The notes beneath the pieces were generated by a model. The model made no database searches. It had not been told where the DNA came from and worked only from the letters and a program-made list of their open reading frames with translations. The position numbers and the translations under genes are program-made. Positions 42,116 through 50,629 of a stretch of DNA of 64,000 nt are shown here, one piece after another (position 1 is the stretch's first letter; each line of letters begins with the position of its first letter). The DNA is from Paenibacillus uliginis N3/975 (GTDB taxonomy: Bacteria > Bacillota > Bacilli > Paenibacillales > Paenibacillaceae): positions 1,763,487 through 1,827,486 of the forward strand of contig NZ_LT840184.1 in the NCBI RefSeq assembly GCF_900177425.1. Reading direction: 5' to 3'.

Positions 42116-43063
42116 ATGTATCAACTCATTCAATGGTCCAGCGACCAGCAGAAATACCAGTTATCCGAAGAATTCTACTTGATCAAAGCAGATAAGGAAG
42201 AATGGGGCATTTATAGCTCGGTTTATTACAACTCTGAATATAACGGTTTTTTTAAGGAAGACGTGTATGATTTTCATCTACAAAGAGACCCGTTCTGGAT
42301 TTATAAAGGTGAACAAAGGATAGGGGGAGTCGTAATTGCGCCCAATGTCTTATATTTATTGTTTTTCATTCCTCCGTTTCATGAAGAGTTTCAAGTTGTT
42401 ACTTTACTGAAAAAAGCATTGCTTAGATGGTCAGATCCTTCGAAACCTATTATAGTTTATGAAATTTTGCAGGATCATGTGGATTTCTTTGCACGGGCAG
42501 GGTTTTGGCCTGATGAATACAGGTGTAAGTGGATGCAGCGCCCAACAGAAATGTATGCTTTGAATTGGGATGAAGATCTGATTGCTCTAGAGCCACAGCT
42601 TGTAGCTGAGAATGGTGATGCAAAAAAACTAGTAAACACTCAGGACATAGAACATTTTTTCTACCAATGTAATATGGGCAGCATTGATGCTATTAGACGA
42701 AAGCAGGAGTCAGCGGATTGTTATAAGGACATGATTAGCTCCTACGCTTATCAAACCAATGAATTAACTTTAGCAGCTTCTACGTTAGTTTATGATCGGC
42801 AAAGTAATCGTCTTGTAGGAGCCTGCTTAGTTTCGTGGGAAGGTTATTTTCCAGCTATATATAATATAGGTGTTCTTCAAGAATATCGAGGTAGGGGATT
42901 AGCTACGAATATGTTGAAAAAAGCGCTAACCATGTTAAAACCCCATTATCCAATACTGAGATTATATGTGATGCAAGGGAACTCTGCCGAGTCTGTGTAT
43001 TATAATTTAGGCTTTAAACCAGGGCTATTAGAAGTTCAAAGGTTTCACCTGACAACCAAATAA
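42116..43063 (+). CDS. Two-domain GNAT acetyltransferase
   Basis: A 315-residue protein. The C-terminal GNAT domain is clear ('IYNIGVLQEYRGRGLATNML', then 'YVMQGNSAESVYYNLGFKPG'). The N-terminal 150 residues look like a degenerate second GNAT fold ('PFWIYKGEQRIGGVVIAPNV' and 'VDFFARAGFWPDEYR'), as in mycothiol-synthase-like tandem acetyltransferases. It follows thyX by 26 bases and may be co-transcribed. AAAGGAG site before the ATG. Confidence 0.83.
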   Translation: MYQLIQWSSDQQKYQLSEEFYLIKADKEEWGIYSSVYYNSEYNGFFKEDVYDFHLQRDPFWIYKGEQRIGGVVIAPNVLYLLFFIPPFHEEFQVVTLLKKALLRWSDPSKPIIVYEILQDHVDFFARAGFWPDEYRCKWMQRPTEMYALNWDEDLIALEPQLVAENGDAKKLVNTQDIEHFFYQCNMGSIDAIRRKQESADCYKDMISSYAYQTNELTLAASTLVYDRQSNRLVGACLVSWEGYFPAIYNIGVLQEYRGRGLATNMLKKALTMLKPHYPILRLYVMQGNSAESVYYNLGFKPGLLEVQRFHLTTK

Positions 43064-43091
43064 AAAGCAGCCTTTTAAAGGAGGAATTACG

Positions 43092-43676
43092 GTGAAGATC
43101 GGGTTTATTCTTTTTAACGATATTACGTTTTTAGACTTTATTGGTTTTTATGATGTCATTTACCGGTTAAATCTTTTTGAACAAACCAAGGGAACGACGT
43201 GGGATATTTGTGGGCTAACGGAAGAAGTTACGGATGAATTAGGGCTGACCATAAAAGTGAATAAAATTAAGCCGGATTTGTCTCAGTATGATATGGTGTT
43301 CATTCCTGGGGGAATCGGGACGAGAAAGTTACGGTATGATCCGGAGTTTATCGATTGGTTGAGATCAGCCGAGCCGTGCAAATATAAGGTGTCCGTATGT
43401 ACAGGTTCGCTGTTATGGGGTGCCGCCGGATTTTTGAAAGACAAAGCTGCAACAACACATCCAAGGGCCTATGATCTGCTTGAACCATATTGCAAGGAAG
43501 TTATTCAATCCAGAATTGTCAAAGACGGCAATATCATTACAGCAGGCGGAGTAGCTACCTCCATCGACTTGGGGTTATACCTGATCAAGTTATTTGTAGG
43601 GGAAGATGGAGTGGTACAGGTCAAGAAGCAGATCGATTATCCTTATGAAGCAGAGGGCATTGTGGAGGTTAATTGA
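43092..43676 (+). CDS. DJ-1/PfpI (class I glutamine amidotransferase-like) protein
   Basis: A 194-residue DJ-1 superfamily protein: 'IGFILFNDITFLDFIGFYDV', 'YDMVFIPGGIGTRKLRYDPE', and the nucleophile elbow 'VSVCTGSLLWGAAGFLKDKA' (Cys about residue 104) followed by 'ATTHPRAYDLL', which gives the His. 'ITAGGVATSIDLGLYL' is the usual C-terminal block of isonitrile-hydratase-like and AraC-sensor-type members. GTG start with AAAGGAGG eight bases upstream. Confidence 0.87.
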   Translation: MKIGFILFNDITFLDFIGFYDVIYRLNLFEQTKGTTWDICGLTEEVTDELGLTIKVNKIKPDLSQYDMVFIPGGIGTRKLRYDPEFIDWLRSAEPCKYKVSVCTGSLLWGAAGFLKDKAATTHPRAYDLLEPYCKEVIQSRIVKDGNIITAGGVATSIDLGLYLIKLFVGEDGVVQVKKQIDYPYEAEGIVEVN

Positions 43677-43741
43677 AAGCTTAAACTCTCATTTTTATAT
43701 CAGGTGGGGGCAAGCCTCAGCTTTCCTTCTTTAAAAAATGG

Positions 43742-43797
43742 TTGACGACAAAAAGTGTCAATGCTATACTCCACTTAACTTATCGGAATTATAAGTT
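43742..43797 (+). promoter_or_regulatory. Sigma-A promoter and possible CymR-type box of the organosulfur operon
   Basis: TTGACG (43742-43747), a 17-base spacer and TATACT (43765-43770) form a near-consensus promoter. Directly after it, over the expected transcription start, lies the inverted repeat AACTTAT-CGGAATT-ATAAGTT (43777-43797). The ATCGGAATT core resembles the 'ATnGGAATTT' part of CymR/cysteine-repressor boxes in Bacilli. A repressor there would block initiation when sulfur is plentiful. Similarity is by eye only. Confidence 0.6.
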
Positions 43798-43850
43798 AAA
43801 GAAACAATTTTAGTTTTATTATGTTTACTCTAAATAAACTCATTCTACCG

Positions 43851-43904
43851 GACAGCCGGAGATGCATCTTCTCGATTGAGATGTATTTCTGGCTGTCTTT
43901 TTTT
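43851..43904 (+). terminator. Leader hairpin with T-run before the organosulfur operon
   Basis: GACAGCCGGAGATGCAT pairs (some G-U) with ATGTATTTCTGGCTGTC over 17 bases; T8 follows, then AAGGAGG and the start codon. It is a complete intrinsic terminator inside the 5' leader, about 75 bases after the predicted start. It may act as an attenuator, or end a short leader RNA. Confidence 0.7.
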
Positions 43905-43921
43905 AAGGAGGCTTCAACAAG

Positions 43922-44902
43922 ATGCAATACAGAACACTTGGAAGAACAGGAGTTAAGGTCTCCGAAGTAAGTCTTGGGACGATGGCATTTGGCCGTTGGA
44001 TTGATGAACAGGCTTCGGCCAGGGTGCTTGATCAGGCACTGGGCATGGGTATCAATCTGGTGGATACGGCAGATGTTTATGGCAAGGGCATGGATAATGG
44101 CAGCCTATCTCAGCTCGGGGAGTCGGAGACGATACTAGGCAACGTATTAAAAAACAGACGTCATGACATTTTGCTGGCAACCAAACTGCATAATGTGATG
44201 GGTCCGGGAGTGAACGATCAGGGACAGAGCCGGTATCATATTTACCGTGCGCTGGAAAGCAGTCTTGAGCGTCTTCAGACGGATTATATCGATCTGTATC
44301 AGGTACACCGTTTCGACCCCCATACGCCACTTGAAGAAACACTTCAGGCGCTGGATGATCTCGTCAAAGAGGGGAAGATCCGTTATATCGGTTGTTCTAA
44401 CTATGCCGCGTGGCAGCTTGCCAAGGCGCATGGAATAAGCGCACTCTATCATTTGCGCCGCTTTGAGAGTGTGCAGCCAGAGTACAGTCTGATTACCAGG
44501 GGAATAGAACAGGAACTGATTCCTTTTGCACAATCTGAGCAGGTGGGGGTTATTGTGTACAGTCCGCTTGGAAGAGGGATTTTGTCAGGAAAATATCGAT
44601 TCGGTGAAGCCCCGCCTTCGGAATCGCGTTTGGCTGCAGGAGAGCAGCGATTACAAGCACTGTTAAATCAAAAACATGCGTTAAAGATTGTTGATATCAT
44701 TCGTCCCTTGGCGGAGAAGCGTGGTTGGAGCCTTCCTCAGTATGCTGTGAATTGGGTGTTGAGTCGTCCTGGTATTACATCTGCCATCGTGGGTGCTTCG
44801 AAACCTGAGCAACTACAGGAGACGCTTCGATACTCAGATGAGCGGCTGGACTCGGAAGAATTAGCCGAGATTGACCGCCTTTCCATTGAGAGGCTTGAAT
44901 AG
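43922..44902 (+). CDS. Aldo/keto reductase
   Basis: A 326-residue AKR with the tetrad residues in place: 'NLVDTADVYGKGMD' (Asp, Tyr), 'DILLATKLHNVMG' (Lys) and 'YIDLYQVHRFDPHTPLEETL' (His). NADPH-binding 'VYSPLGRGILSGKYRF' and 'ITSAIVGASKPEQLQETLRY' follow. It is first in the operon with a flavin monooxygenase and an SsuABC-type transporter. It probably reduces an aldehyde or ketone that is released when C-S bonds are cleaved. AAGGAGG site. Confidence 0.9.
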   Translation: MQYRTLGRTGVKVSEVSLGTMAFGRWIDEQASARVLDQALGMGINLVDTADVYGKGMDNGSLSQLGESETILGNVLKNRRHDILLATKLHNVMGPGVNDQGQSRYHIYRALESSLERLQTDYIDLYQVHRFDPHTPLEETLQALDDLVKEGKIRYIGCSNYAAWQLAKAHGISALYHLRRFESVQPEYSLITRGIEQELIPFAQSEQVGVIVYSPLGRGILSGKYRFGEAPPSESRLAAGEQRLQALLNQKHALKIVDIIRPLAEKRGWSLPQYAVNWVLSRPGITSAIVGASKPEQLQETLRYSDERLDSEELAEIDRLSIERLE

Positions 44903-44972
44903 CACGGCAGAGTAACTTCTGTTCATCCTAACATTTTTTCATACAACTATTACATACAGGAAGGTGACTAGA

Positions 44973-46319
44973 ATGAGTTCACAACAGCAACAACGTCAAT
45001 TGCATCTGGGGTTATTTTTGTTCGGAACGGGCTATCATCCCGCCGGGTGGAGACTTCCAGAAGGGCGCACGGACGGTGCATACGATCCACATTTCTTAAA
45101 GGAAATTGCGCAAAAACTGGAGCAGGCCAAATTTGACTTCTTCTTCCTTGGAGACCGTCTGGCAACGAGTGCAGACATGCAGTATTTATTCCCGTCCCAA
45201 ATGAACCGTCTGGAGCCGTTTACGTTGCTGTCCTATTTGGCGGCTGTGACAGAGAAAATCGGCTTGATCGGCACGGTGAACACGACTTATGCCGAGCCCT
45301 ATAATATCGCCCGCATGACGGCTTCTTTAGATCATTTGAGTGGAGGAAGAGCTTCATGGAACGTAGTGACAGGATCGGATCCTAGAGCGGCCCAAAACTT
45401 TAGTCGCGAGAAGCACTGGGACAATGCCAAAAGGTATGACTATGCCGAGGAGTTCATTGAAGTGATAAGCGGGTTGTGGGATACGTGGGAGGATGATGCC
45501 TTACCACGGGACAAAGAATCAGGTGTTTTTGCGGATGGCAGCAAGGTGCACGAGTTGAATCACAGTGGCGAGCATTTCTCTGTAGCAGGTCCGCTCAATG
45601 TAGCTCGTCCGATTCAAGGACAGCTCCCGTTAATTACAGCAGGTACATCTCGACGCAGCCAATTATTGGCGGCCAAATACTCTGATATGGTGTTCACCGG
45701 TACGAATGATAAGGAGGTAGCACAGGCTTTTTATAAAGAAGTGAAGAGCAAACTGCGTGAGTTTGGCAGAACGGATTCGGATCTGAAAGTGCTGCCTGGT
45801 CTCGTGCCGATTGTTGGCAGAACGGATGAAGAAGCCAGAGCCAAATACAATGAATTGAACAGTCTGGTCGTCACGGACTATGATCTTAAGCCTTTATCCG
45901 ATAAATTGGGGATCGATCTGACGGGCATTGATCTGAACGCTCCCCTGCCGGATTTATCTTCATCAGAAGCAGCACTCCATTGGGCTGAGCTGGCAAGAAG
46001 GGCAAATGGGCGGGAGGATATTACGTTACGGGATTTATTCTACTTCTTTACCGTGACCGTGAGAGGACATCTGCTTGTCGTAGGAAGTGCGGAGCGGATA
46101 GCCGACCTGATCGAAGAATGGTTCGTTGATGAGGCGGCAGATGGTTTCAATGTATGCCCTCCGTACATGCCTGGCGGATTGGATCTGTTTCTGGAACTCG
46201 TCGTGCCAGAGCTTCAACGTAGAGGTATATTCCGGACAGAATATGAAGGGAGCACATTCCGGGATCATCTTGGTTTGGGGCGACCGGAAAATCGCTTTGA
46301 GCTTCAACTCAAGGGGTGA
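44973..46319 (+). CDS. LLM-class flavin-dependent monooxygenase (NtaA/SnaA/DszA family)
   Basis: A 448-residue class C two-component monooxygenase. Recognisable blocks: 'LHLGLFLFGTGYHPAGWRLP', 'KFDFFFLGDRLATSADM', 'IARMTASLDHLSGGRASWNV' then 'VTGSDPRAAQNFS', and 'RPIQGQLPLITAGTSRRSQL'. DszA-like members cleave C-S bonds in sulfones with FMNH2 and O2; NtaA-like members cleave C-N bonds. The neighbouring sulfonate-type transporter favours a sulfur substrate. No flavin reductase is in the operon, so one encoded elsewhere must supply FMNH2. ATG 44973 follows AGGAAGG. Confidence 0.87.
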   Translation: MSSQQQQRQLHLGLFLFGTGYHPAGWRLPEGRTDGAYDPHFLKEIAQKLEQAKFDFFFLGDRLATSADMQYLFPSQMNRLEPFTLLSYLAAVTEKIGLIGTVNTTYAEPYNIARMTASLDHLSGGRASWNVVTGSDPRAAQNFSREKHWDNAKRYDYAEEFIEVISGLWDTWEDDALPRDKESGVFADGSKVHELNHSGEHFSVAGPLNVARPIQGQLPLITAGTSRRSQLLAAKYSDMVFTGTNDKEVAQAFYKEVKSKLREFGRTDSDLKVLPGLVPIVGRTDEEARAKYNELNSLVVTDYDLKPLSDKLGIDLTGIDLNAPLPDLSSSEAALHWAELARRANGREDITLRDLFYFFTVTVRGHLLVVGSAERIADLIEEWFVDEAADGFNVCPPYMPGGLDLFLELVVPELQRRGIFRTEYEGSTFRDHLGLGRPENRFELQLKG

Positions 46320-46323
46320 ACAT

Positions 46324-47100
46324 ATGGGTACACAGACATCAGGGAAGTACCGAGGAATTCTTGCTGGTCAGCTTGTACTCTTATTAATCCTTATTGCCCT
46401 CTGTGAATTGCTGGTTCGAACGGAAGTGGTTAGCAGCCTCTATCTGCCGGCACCAACTCAGGTAATTAAAGAAATGTTAGAGCTGTTTCTTGATAGTGAA
46501 ATCTATAAACATATCTACGTTACACTGGGTGAATTTGTGGTCGGTTACGGTGTCTCCGTCATTACGGGAATAGCTGTTGGCATGTTTTTGGTGCTTGTGC
46601 CTTGGGCTGAAAAATTCTTTCGTCCGTATTTATCCGCGCTGATGGCGATTCCTAAGGTAACGATTGTTCCTCTGCTGGCGCTCTGGCTTGGCATTGGTGT
46701 GATCCATAAAATCTCGATTGTCTTTTTATTCTGTTTCTTTACGATTGCGATAAATACGATCACGGGGATTAAACAAACAGCAGATCAGCATATGAAAGTT
46801 GCCCGGGTATTTGAAGCCAGCCGCTATCAGACTATTATGAAGGTGATTTTGCCTTCGGCCGCGCCGACGATATTCGCTGGCCTTCGAATTTCGGCTGCAA
46901 CCGGTCTTGTCGGGGCGCTGTTCGGTGAAATGCTGGCTTCGAAAGACGGTCTTGGTAATATTTTGGTGAAGGCTACGTCTCTATATAATACGGCACAGGC
47001 CTTTGGCATTGTTGTATTGGTAACACTCGTATCTGTGCTGCTCATCGCACTGATAGATCTGCTTGAACGTAAAGTTTTTATGAAATGGAAGTCCTCTTAA
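46324..47100 (+). CDS. ABC transporter permease, SsuC/TauC type
   Basis: A 258-residue inner-membrane permease of the nitrate/sulfonate/taurine family with about six helices. The cytoplasmic EAA loop appears as 'ARVFEASRYQTIMKVILPSA', then 'APTIFAGLRISAATGLVGAL'. It pairs with the binding protein at 47142 and the ATPase at 48168. The ATG is four bases after the monooxygenase stop, so translation is coupled. Confidence 0.9.
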   Translation: MGTQTSGKYRGILAGQLVLLLILIALCELLVRTEVVSSLYLPAPTQVIKEMLELFLDSEIYKHIYVTLGEFVVGYGVSVITGIAVGMFLVLVPWAEKFFRPYLSALMAIPKVTIVPLLALWLGIGVIHKISIVFLFCFFTIAINTITGIKQTADQHMKVARVFEASRYQTIMKVILPSAAPTIFAGLRISAATGLVGALFGEMLASKDGLGNILVKATSLYNTAQAFGIVVLVTLVSVLLIALIDLLERKVFMKWKSS

Positions 47101-47141
47101 ATAGAAGAACGGAGAATCAAATTTGGCAGGGGGAATGTCGC

Positions 47142-48146
47142 ATGAATAGAAAGAGAAATCGTCTTTTCATTACAATTACTATATCAGTCATGCTTCTCTC
47201 ACTGCTCGCAGGATGCGCAGGCAATGCCGATTCGAATACGGCTAATCCGTCTTCCAATGGGTCAGTGGAGCAGAAGCTAGAGAAGATCCGTTATGCGCCG
47301 CTTAGCGGTGTAAGTGGGCTGGCTGTGTCGTTCGGTGCAGAAAAAGGGTTTTTTAAAGAAGAAGGGCTGGACGTTGAATTCATTAGCACCAAAGATCCGA
47401 TTGCAGGCTTGACGAGTAAAGATATCGATGTGGTGGATGTAGCCACGACCACAGCAATCGTAGCCGCAGGAAAGGGGGCACCGATCAAGATTGTGTCTTC
47501 TATGTTCCGTACAAAAGGCCCGTTCTATCTAATTACATCGCCTGGAATTGATCGGGTTGAGGACCTGAAAGGGAAGAAAGTCGGGGTTGCCGTCTTTGGA
47601 AGCGGTCTTGAAGTGTATACAAGAGTAATTCTGGAGAAGCACGGAATAAATGCCGATGATGTTACGCTGGTTGCTAACAGTACACACCAAGCGGCTTATG
47701 CAAGTTTGGAAACAGGACAGGTAGATGCCACCATTATCCACGAACCGTTCGCTTCGTTGGTAGAGAAGGAAGGCAAGGGCAAAATTATTGCCACGGGTTG
47801 GGATTACTTGCCGACGTTTCATACAGGTGTTCTTGCCGCCCGGCAAGGGATTTTACAAGACCAACCGGAATTGGTGGAGAAACTGATTCGTGCTTACTTC
47901 AAATCGCAGGAATATGCGAAGAGCCATCCGGAGGAATTTAAGGAATATTATCTGAAAAATATAGATATCGATCCGGATGTACTTGATCAGTCTTTAAAGC
48001 GTGAAGACGTTCTGTGGGAGAATAATCCCGATGTAAATGTTGATGCGTTGAAAGATACACAAAAGATCCAGAAGGAATTAGGATTCCAGGATGAAATATA
48101 TGACGTGGAGAGTATTTTGGACTTGCGATTTATACCACAAAAATAA
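47142..48146 (+). CDS. ABC transporter substrate-binding lipoprotein, SsuA-like
   Basis: A 334-residue lipoprotein. The signal peptide ends in 'LLSLLAGCAGNADSN' with the lipobox Cys near residue 24. The NMT1/SsuA-type domain has 'GAEKGFFKEEGLDVEFISTK', 'LKGKKVGVAVFGSGLEVYTR' and 'GQVDATIIHEPFASL'. It binds an aliphatic sulfonate-like or aromatic sulfur compound outside the cell. ATG 47142 follows CAGGGGGAATG; the ORF extends upstream only into the permease gene. Confidence 0.9.
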   Translation: MNRKRNRLFITITISVMLLSLLAGCAGNADSNTANPSSNGSVEQKLEKIRYAPLSGVSGLAVSFGAEKGFFKEEGLDVEFISTKDPIAGLTSKDIDVVDVATTTAIVAAGKGAPIKIVSSMFRTKGPFYLITSPGIDRVEDLKGKKVGVAVFGSGLEVYTRVILEKHGINADDVTLVANSTHQAAYASLETGQVDATIIHEPFASLVEKEGKGKIIATGWDYLPTFHTGVLAARQGILQDQPELVEKLIRAYFKSQEYAKSHPEEFKEYYLKNIDIDPDVLDQSLKREDVLWENNPDVNVDALKDTQKIQKELGFQDEIYDVESILDLRFIPQK

Positions 48147-48167
48147 TACCGCTTGGGAGGGATCCAC

Positions 48168-48941
48168 ATGGCTGGTTTCACCGTGCATAACGTGTCCAAA
48201 GTCTATGACGGAGCCGTACCAACAGTAACGCTGAAGGACATCAATCTGACCGTGGAAGATGGTGAGTTCCTCTGCATTCTGGGTCCGAGCGGCTGCGGGA
48301 AAAGTACACTGCTAGAGCTGCTTGCGGGACTTCAAAGACCATCTGAGGGAAGTATATTGCTAGACGAAGAGTGGTTGAAGGGACCTGACCGTAAATTAGG
48401 CGTCGTCTTTCAAGACCCTTCTCTCTACCCGTGGCGTACAGTTGATCAAAATGTAGGTCTTGGGCTTGAGTTTGCGGGTGTTGGTAAAGCTGAGCGTAAG
48501 GAACGTGTTGATAAATATTTAGAGATGGTTGGCTTGCTAGGCTTTGGTGCCAAGTATCCTCACCAACTGTCCGGTGGAATGAAACAGCGTGCAGGCATTG
48601 CCAGAGCCCTTGTCGGTAACCCTGAAGTGCTGTTAATGGATGAACCGTTTGGTGCTGTAGATCATCTTACGAGGCTGCAGCTTCAGAGTGATCTGCTGAG
48701 GATCTGGGAGGAGGAACAGAAGACGGTGGTGTTCGTCACGCATGATGTCTCAGAAGCGGTCTTTCTTGCAGATCGGATTGTGCTGCTGTCACCGCGACCT
48801 GGACGTATTCACCGCATTTTCAATATTACTCTTGCCCGTCCGCGCAAGCTTGATGATGCTGGTCTCCTAAAGATCCAGAATGACATATACTCTGCTATTT
48901 ATGATGTGAAAACCGAGGAAGATTTGGAGTTTACCATTTAG
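48168..48941 (+). CDS. ABC transporter ATP-binding protein, SsuB/TauB type
   Basis: A 257-residue ATPase: Walker A 'CILGPSGCGKSTLLELLAG', Q-loop 'VVFQDPSLYPWRTVDQNVGL', signature 'LSGGMKQRAGIARALVGNPE', Walker B 'VLLMDEPFGAVDHLTR' and H-loop 'VVFVTHDVSEAVFLADRIV'. The 'LYPWRTVDQNV' sequence is typical of the nitrate/sulfonate/taurine group. It completes the transporter. GGGAGG precedes the start. Confidence 0.92.
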   Translation: MAGFTVHNVSKVYDGAVPTVTLKDINLTVEDGEFLCILGPSGCGKSTLLELLAGLQRPSEGSILLDEEWLKGPDRKLGVVFQDPSLYPWRTVDQNVGLGLEFAGVGKAERKERVDKYLEMVGLLGFGAKYPHQLSGGMKQRAGIARALVGNPEVLLMDEPFGAVDHLTRLQLQSDLLRIWEEEQKTVVFVTHDVSEAVFLADRIVLLSPRPGRIHRIFNITLARPRKLDDAGLLKIQNDIYSAIYDVKTEEDLEFTI

Positions 48942-48966
48942 GAAAAGGTGACAGGAGGTGAGGCCG

Positions 48967-49812
48967 ATGTCCAATCTGGTCAGTCAGGAGTGGGTGCTTG
49001 AACGGATTCAGTCAGGAAATGGTCAGCTCGTTATAGCGGACGTCAGGTTTCAACCGGGAGATGCGGAGTACGGTATAAGTTCATATACAATGCAGCATCT
49101 GCCGGGAGCTGTGTTTGTCGATTTGAAAAAGGATCTGACAGACCATCCAGGTAAGCATGGCGGCCGAAGTCCGCTTCCTGATCCGCAGCGGCTTGCAACA
49201 ACATTCGGAAGTCTCGGCATCGACCGGAGCACTCCCGTAGTCATTTATGATGATGACTTAAGGCCAGAGGCTGCCCGATTGTGGTGGATATTAAGGTATC
49301 TTGGACATGAGCAGGCTTACATTTTGGATGGAGGATTCAAGGGCTGGGCTGCTGTCGGACTTCCTTTGACCGCGGAGGACACTGAAGTAACACCCCGGAA
49401 CTTTGAAGTGGAACTGTACCCCGAACTGCTGGCAGATGTGAACGATGTAAGAGCAGCTCTGGACAGTAGAGGGGAGGTTACTCTTATTGATTCAAGGAAT
49501 AAGAAGCAATATACAGGCGAATCCGCGCCATTGGATCCGGTAGCCGGTCACATACCGGGAGCCATTCATGCCTTTTGGAAGGATGGTATTCAGGAGCATG
49601 GACGCTTGAAATCGCCAGAAGCGCAGCATGAGCGGTTTACTGGTGTCGATCCAGACCGTGAAGTCATCGTGTACTGTGGTTCCGGTTTGTCCGCTTGCCC
49701 TAATGTCTTGGCATTGCAGGAAGCGGGATATAGCAATGTAAAGTTATATGCTGGAAGCTGGAGTGATTGGATTAGTTATCCGGAGAATCCGGTGGCAACT
49801 GAAAATGAGTAA
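48967..49812 (+). CDS. Rhodanese-type sulfurtransferase (SseA-like)
   Basis: A 281-residue two-domain rhodanese: 'HLPGAVFVDLKKDLTDHPGK' in domain 1, 'DEDLRPEAARLWWIL' in near form, 'YILDGGFKGWAAVGLPL', and the active-site loop 'VIVYCGSGLSACPNVLAL' in domain 2, with catalytic Cys near residue 238. The CGSGxSA loop is of the thiosulfate or 3-mercaptopyruvate type. As the last gene of the operon it probably moves sulfane sulfur released from the substrate. The ATG at 48967 follows AGGAGGTGA; the GTG at 48958 lies within that site. Confidence 0.9.
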   Translation: MSNLVSQEWVLERIQSGNGQLVIADVRFQPGDAEYGISSYTMQHLPGAVFVDLKKDLTDHPGKHGGRSPLPDPQRLATTFGSLGIDRSTPVVIYDDDLRPEAARLWWILRYLGHEQAYILDGGFKGWAAVGLPLTAEDTEVTPRNFEVELYPELLADVNDVRAALDSRGEVTLIDSRNKKQYTGESAPLDPVAGHIPGAIHAFWKDGIQEHGRLKSPEAQHERFTGVDPDREVIVYCGSGLSACPNVLALQEAGYSNVKLYAGSWSDWISYPENPVATENE

Positions 49813-49819
49813 AGCTGAA

Positions 49820-49848
49820 GAGCCCGCGTTGGACGCGGGTTCTTTTTT
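49820..49848 (+). terminator. Operon terminator
   Basis: GAGCCCGCGT and ACGCGGGTTC pair around TGG, followed by T7, right after the rhodanese stop. Confidence 0.9.
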
Positions 49849-49992
49849 TGGGGGATATGGCGGTGTACCCTCCGTACATTGTACTCTTGAGTATTCCGAG
49901 TCAACAGGGAGTCAACATACCCTCCCACAATTCCTAAATCGTAATCTAAAAACATCTTGTAAGAAGCAGAAAAAGAGGTTAATATATTTTTA

Positions 49993-50019
49993 TTGACTGT
50001 ATAATGAATTTATAGTCAA
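49993..50019 (+). promoter_or_regulatory. TetR-type operator over the -10 region
   Basis: TTGACTGTATAAT-GA-ATTTATAGTCAA is a near-perfect palindrome 17 bases before the TetR start codon and includes TATAAT at 50000-50005. Such placement lets a TetR dimer block its own promoter. Confidence 0.65.
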
Positions 50020-50035
50020 TAAAAGGAGGGGGATT

Positions 50036-50629
50036 ATGCCTAAGATTGTCACCGAACATGAAAAAGAAATGGTGAGAGAAGCGATGCATACAAAAGGCAT
50101 TGAACTGATTCGCAAAAAAGGCATAAAGCGGGTTACTGTGGAGGATATCACCATTGCGACAAATATCGGTAAAGGTTCCTTTTACTCGTACTACAATTCC
50201 AAAGAAGAACTTCTCTATACGATTATCAAAAAGAGCGAGAAAAGAATGTTTGAGAGAGTCGAGTCCGTTTTGTCCGAAAAAATAAAATTGAAAGAAAGGC
50301 TTGTAAAGGCATTGAAGGAAATCTATCTGGCAGCGGACAGCATTGTACTTTACGTTTCTCCATCGGATATAGAGTATCTGCTTCGTAAGCTTCCAGATGA
50401 GGCGGCAGACTGGGAAGCATCAAAATCAAACGACTATTTTAGTAGGACGCTGTCGCTTTGCGGCATTGACGAATCGGGATGCGAGATGGATGTGCTTGCC
50501 TATTTAATGAATGCGCTCCATTTTATTGGTTCGACAGATATGCCTTTTGGTGAGCGGGGAAGAGAGAAGGCCTTGGATATACTTGTCCATTCCATTGCCG
50601 ACTACATGGCGGAAGGAGCCAAACAATGA
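50036..50629 (+). CDS. TetR-family transcriptional regulator
   Basis: A 197-residue TetR protein. The helix-turn-helix is 'ELIRKKGIKRVTVEDITIAT' then 'NIGKGSFYSYYNSKEELLYT', residues 19-58; the C-terminal ligand domain is helical. The last bases of the gene overlap the ATG of the hydrolase (ATGA), so the pair is an operon. It probably represses that hydrolase, using the operator at 49993. AGGAGGGGG site. Confidence 0.9.
   Translation: MPKIVTEHEKEMVREAMHTKGIELIRKKGIKRVTVEDITIATNIGKGSFYSYYNSKEELLYTIIKKSEKRMFERVESVLSEKIKLKERLVKALKEIYLAADSIVLYVSPSDIEYLLRKLPDEAADWEASKSNDYFSRTLSLCGIDESGCEMDVLAYLMNALHFIGSTDMPFGERGREKALDILVHSIADYMAEGAKQ

Noticed and set aside
43777..43904. SAM riboswitch or T-box in the organosulfur leader
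   Set aside because: The leader is only about 75 bases from the predicted start to the terminator, and neither the S-box core nor a T-box sequence is visible.
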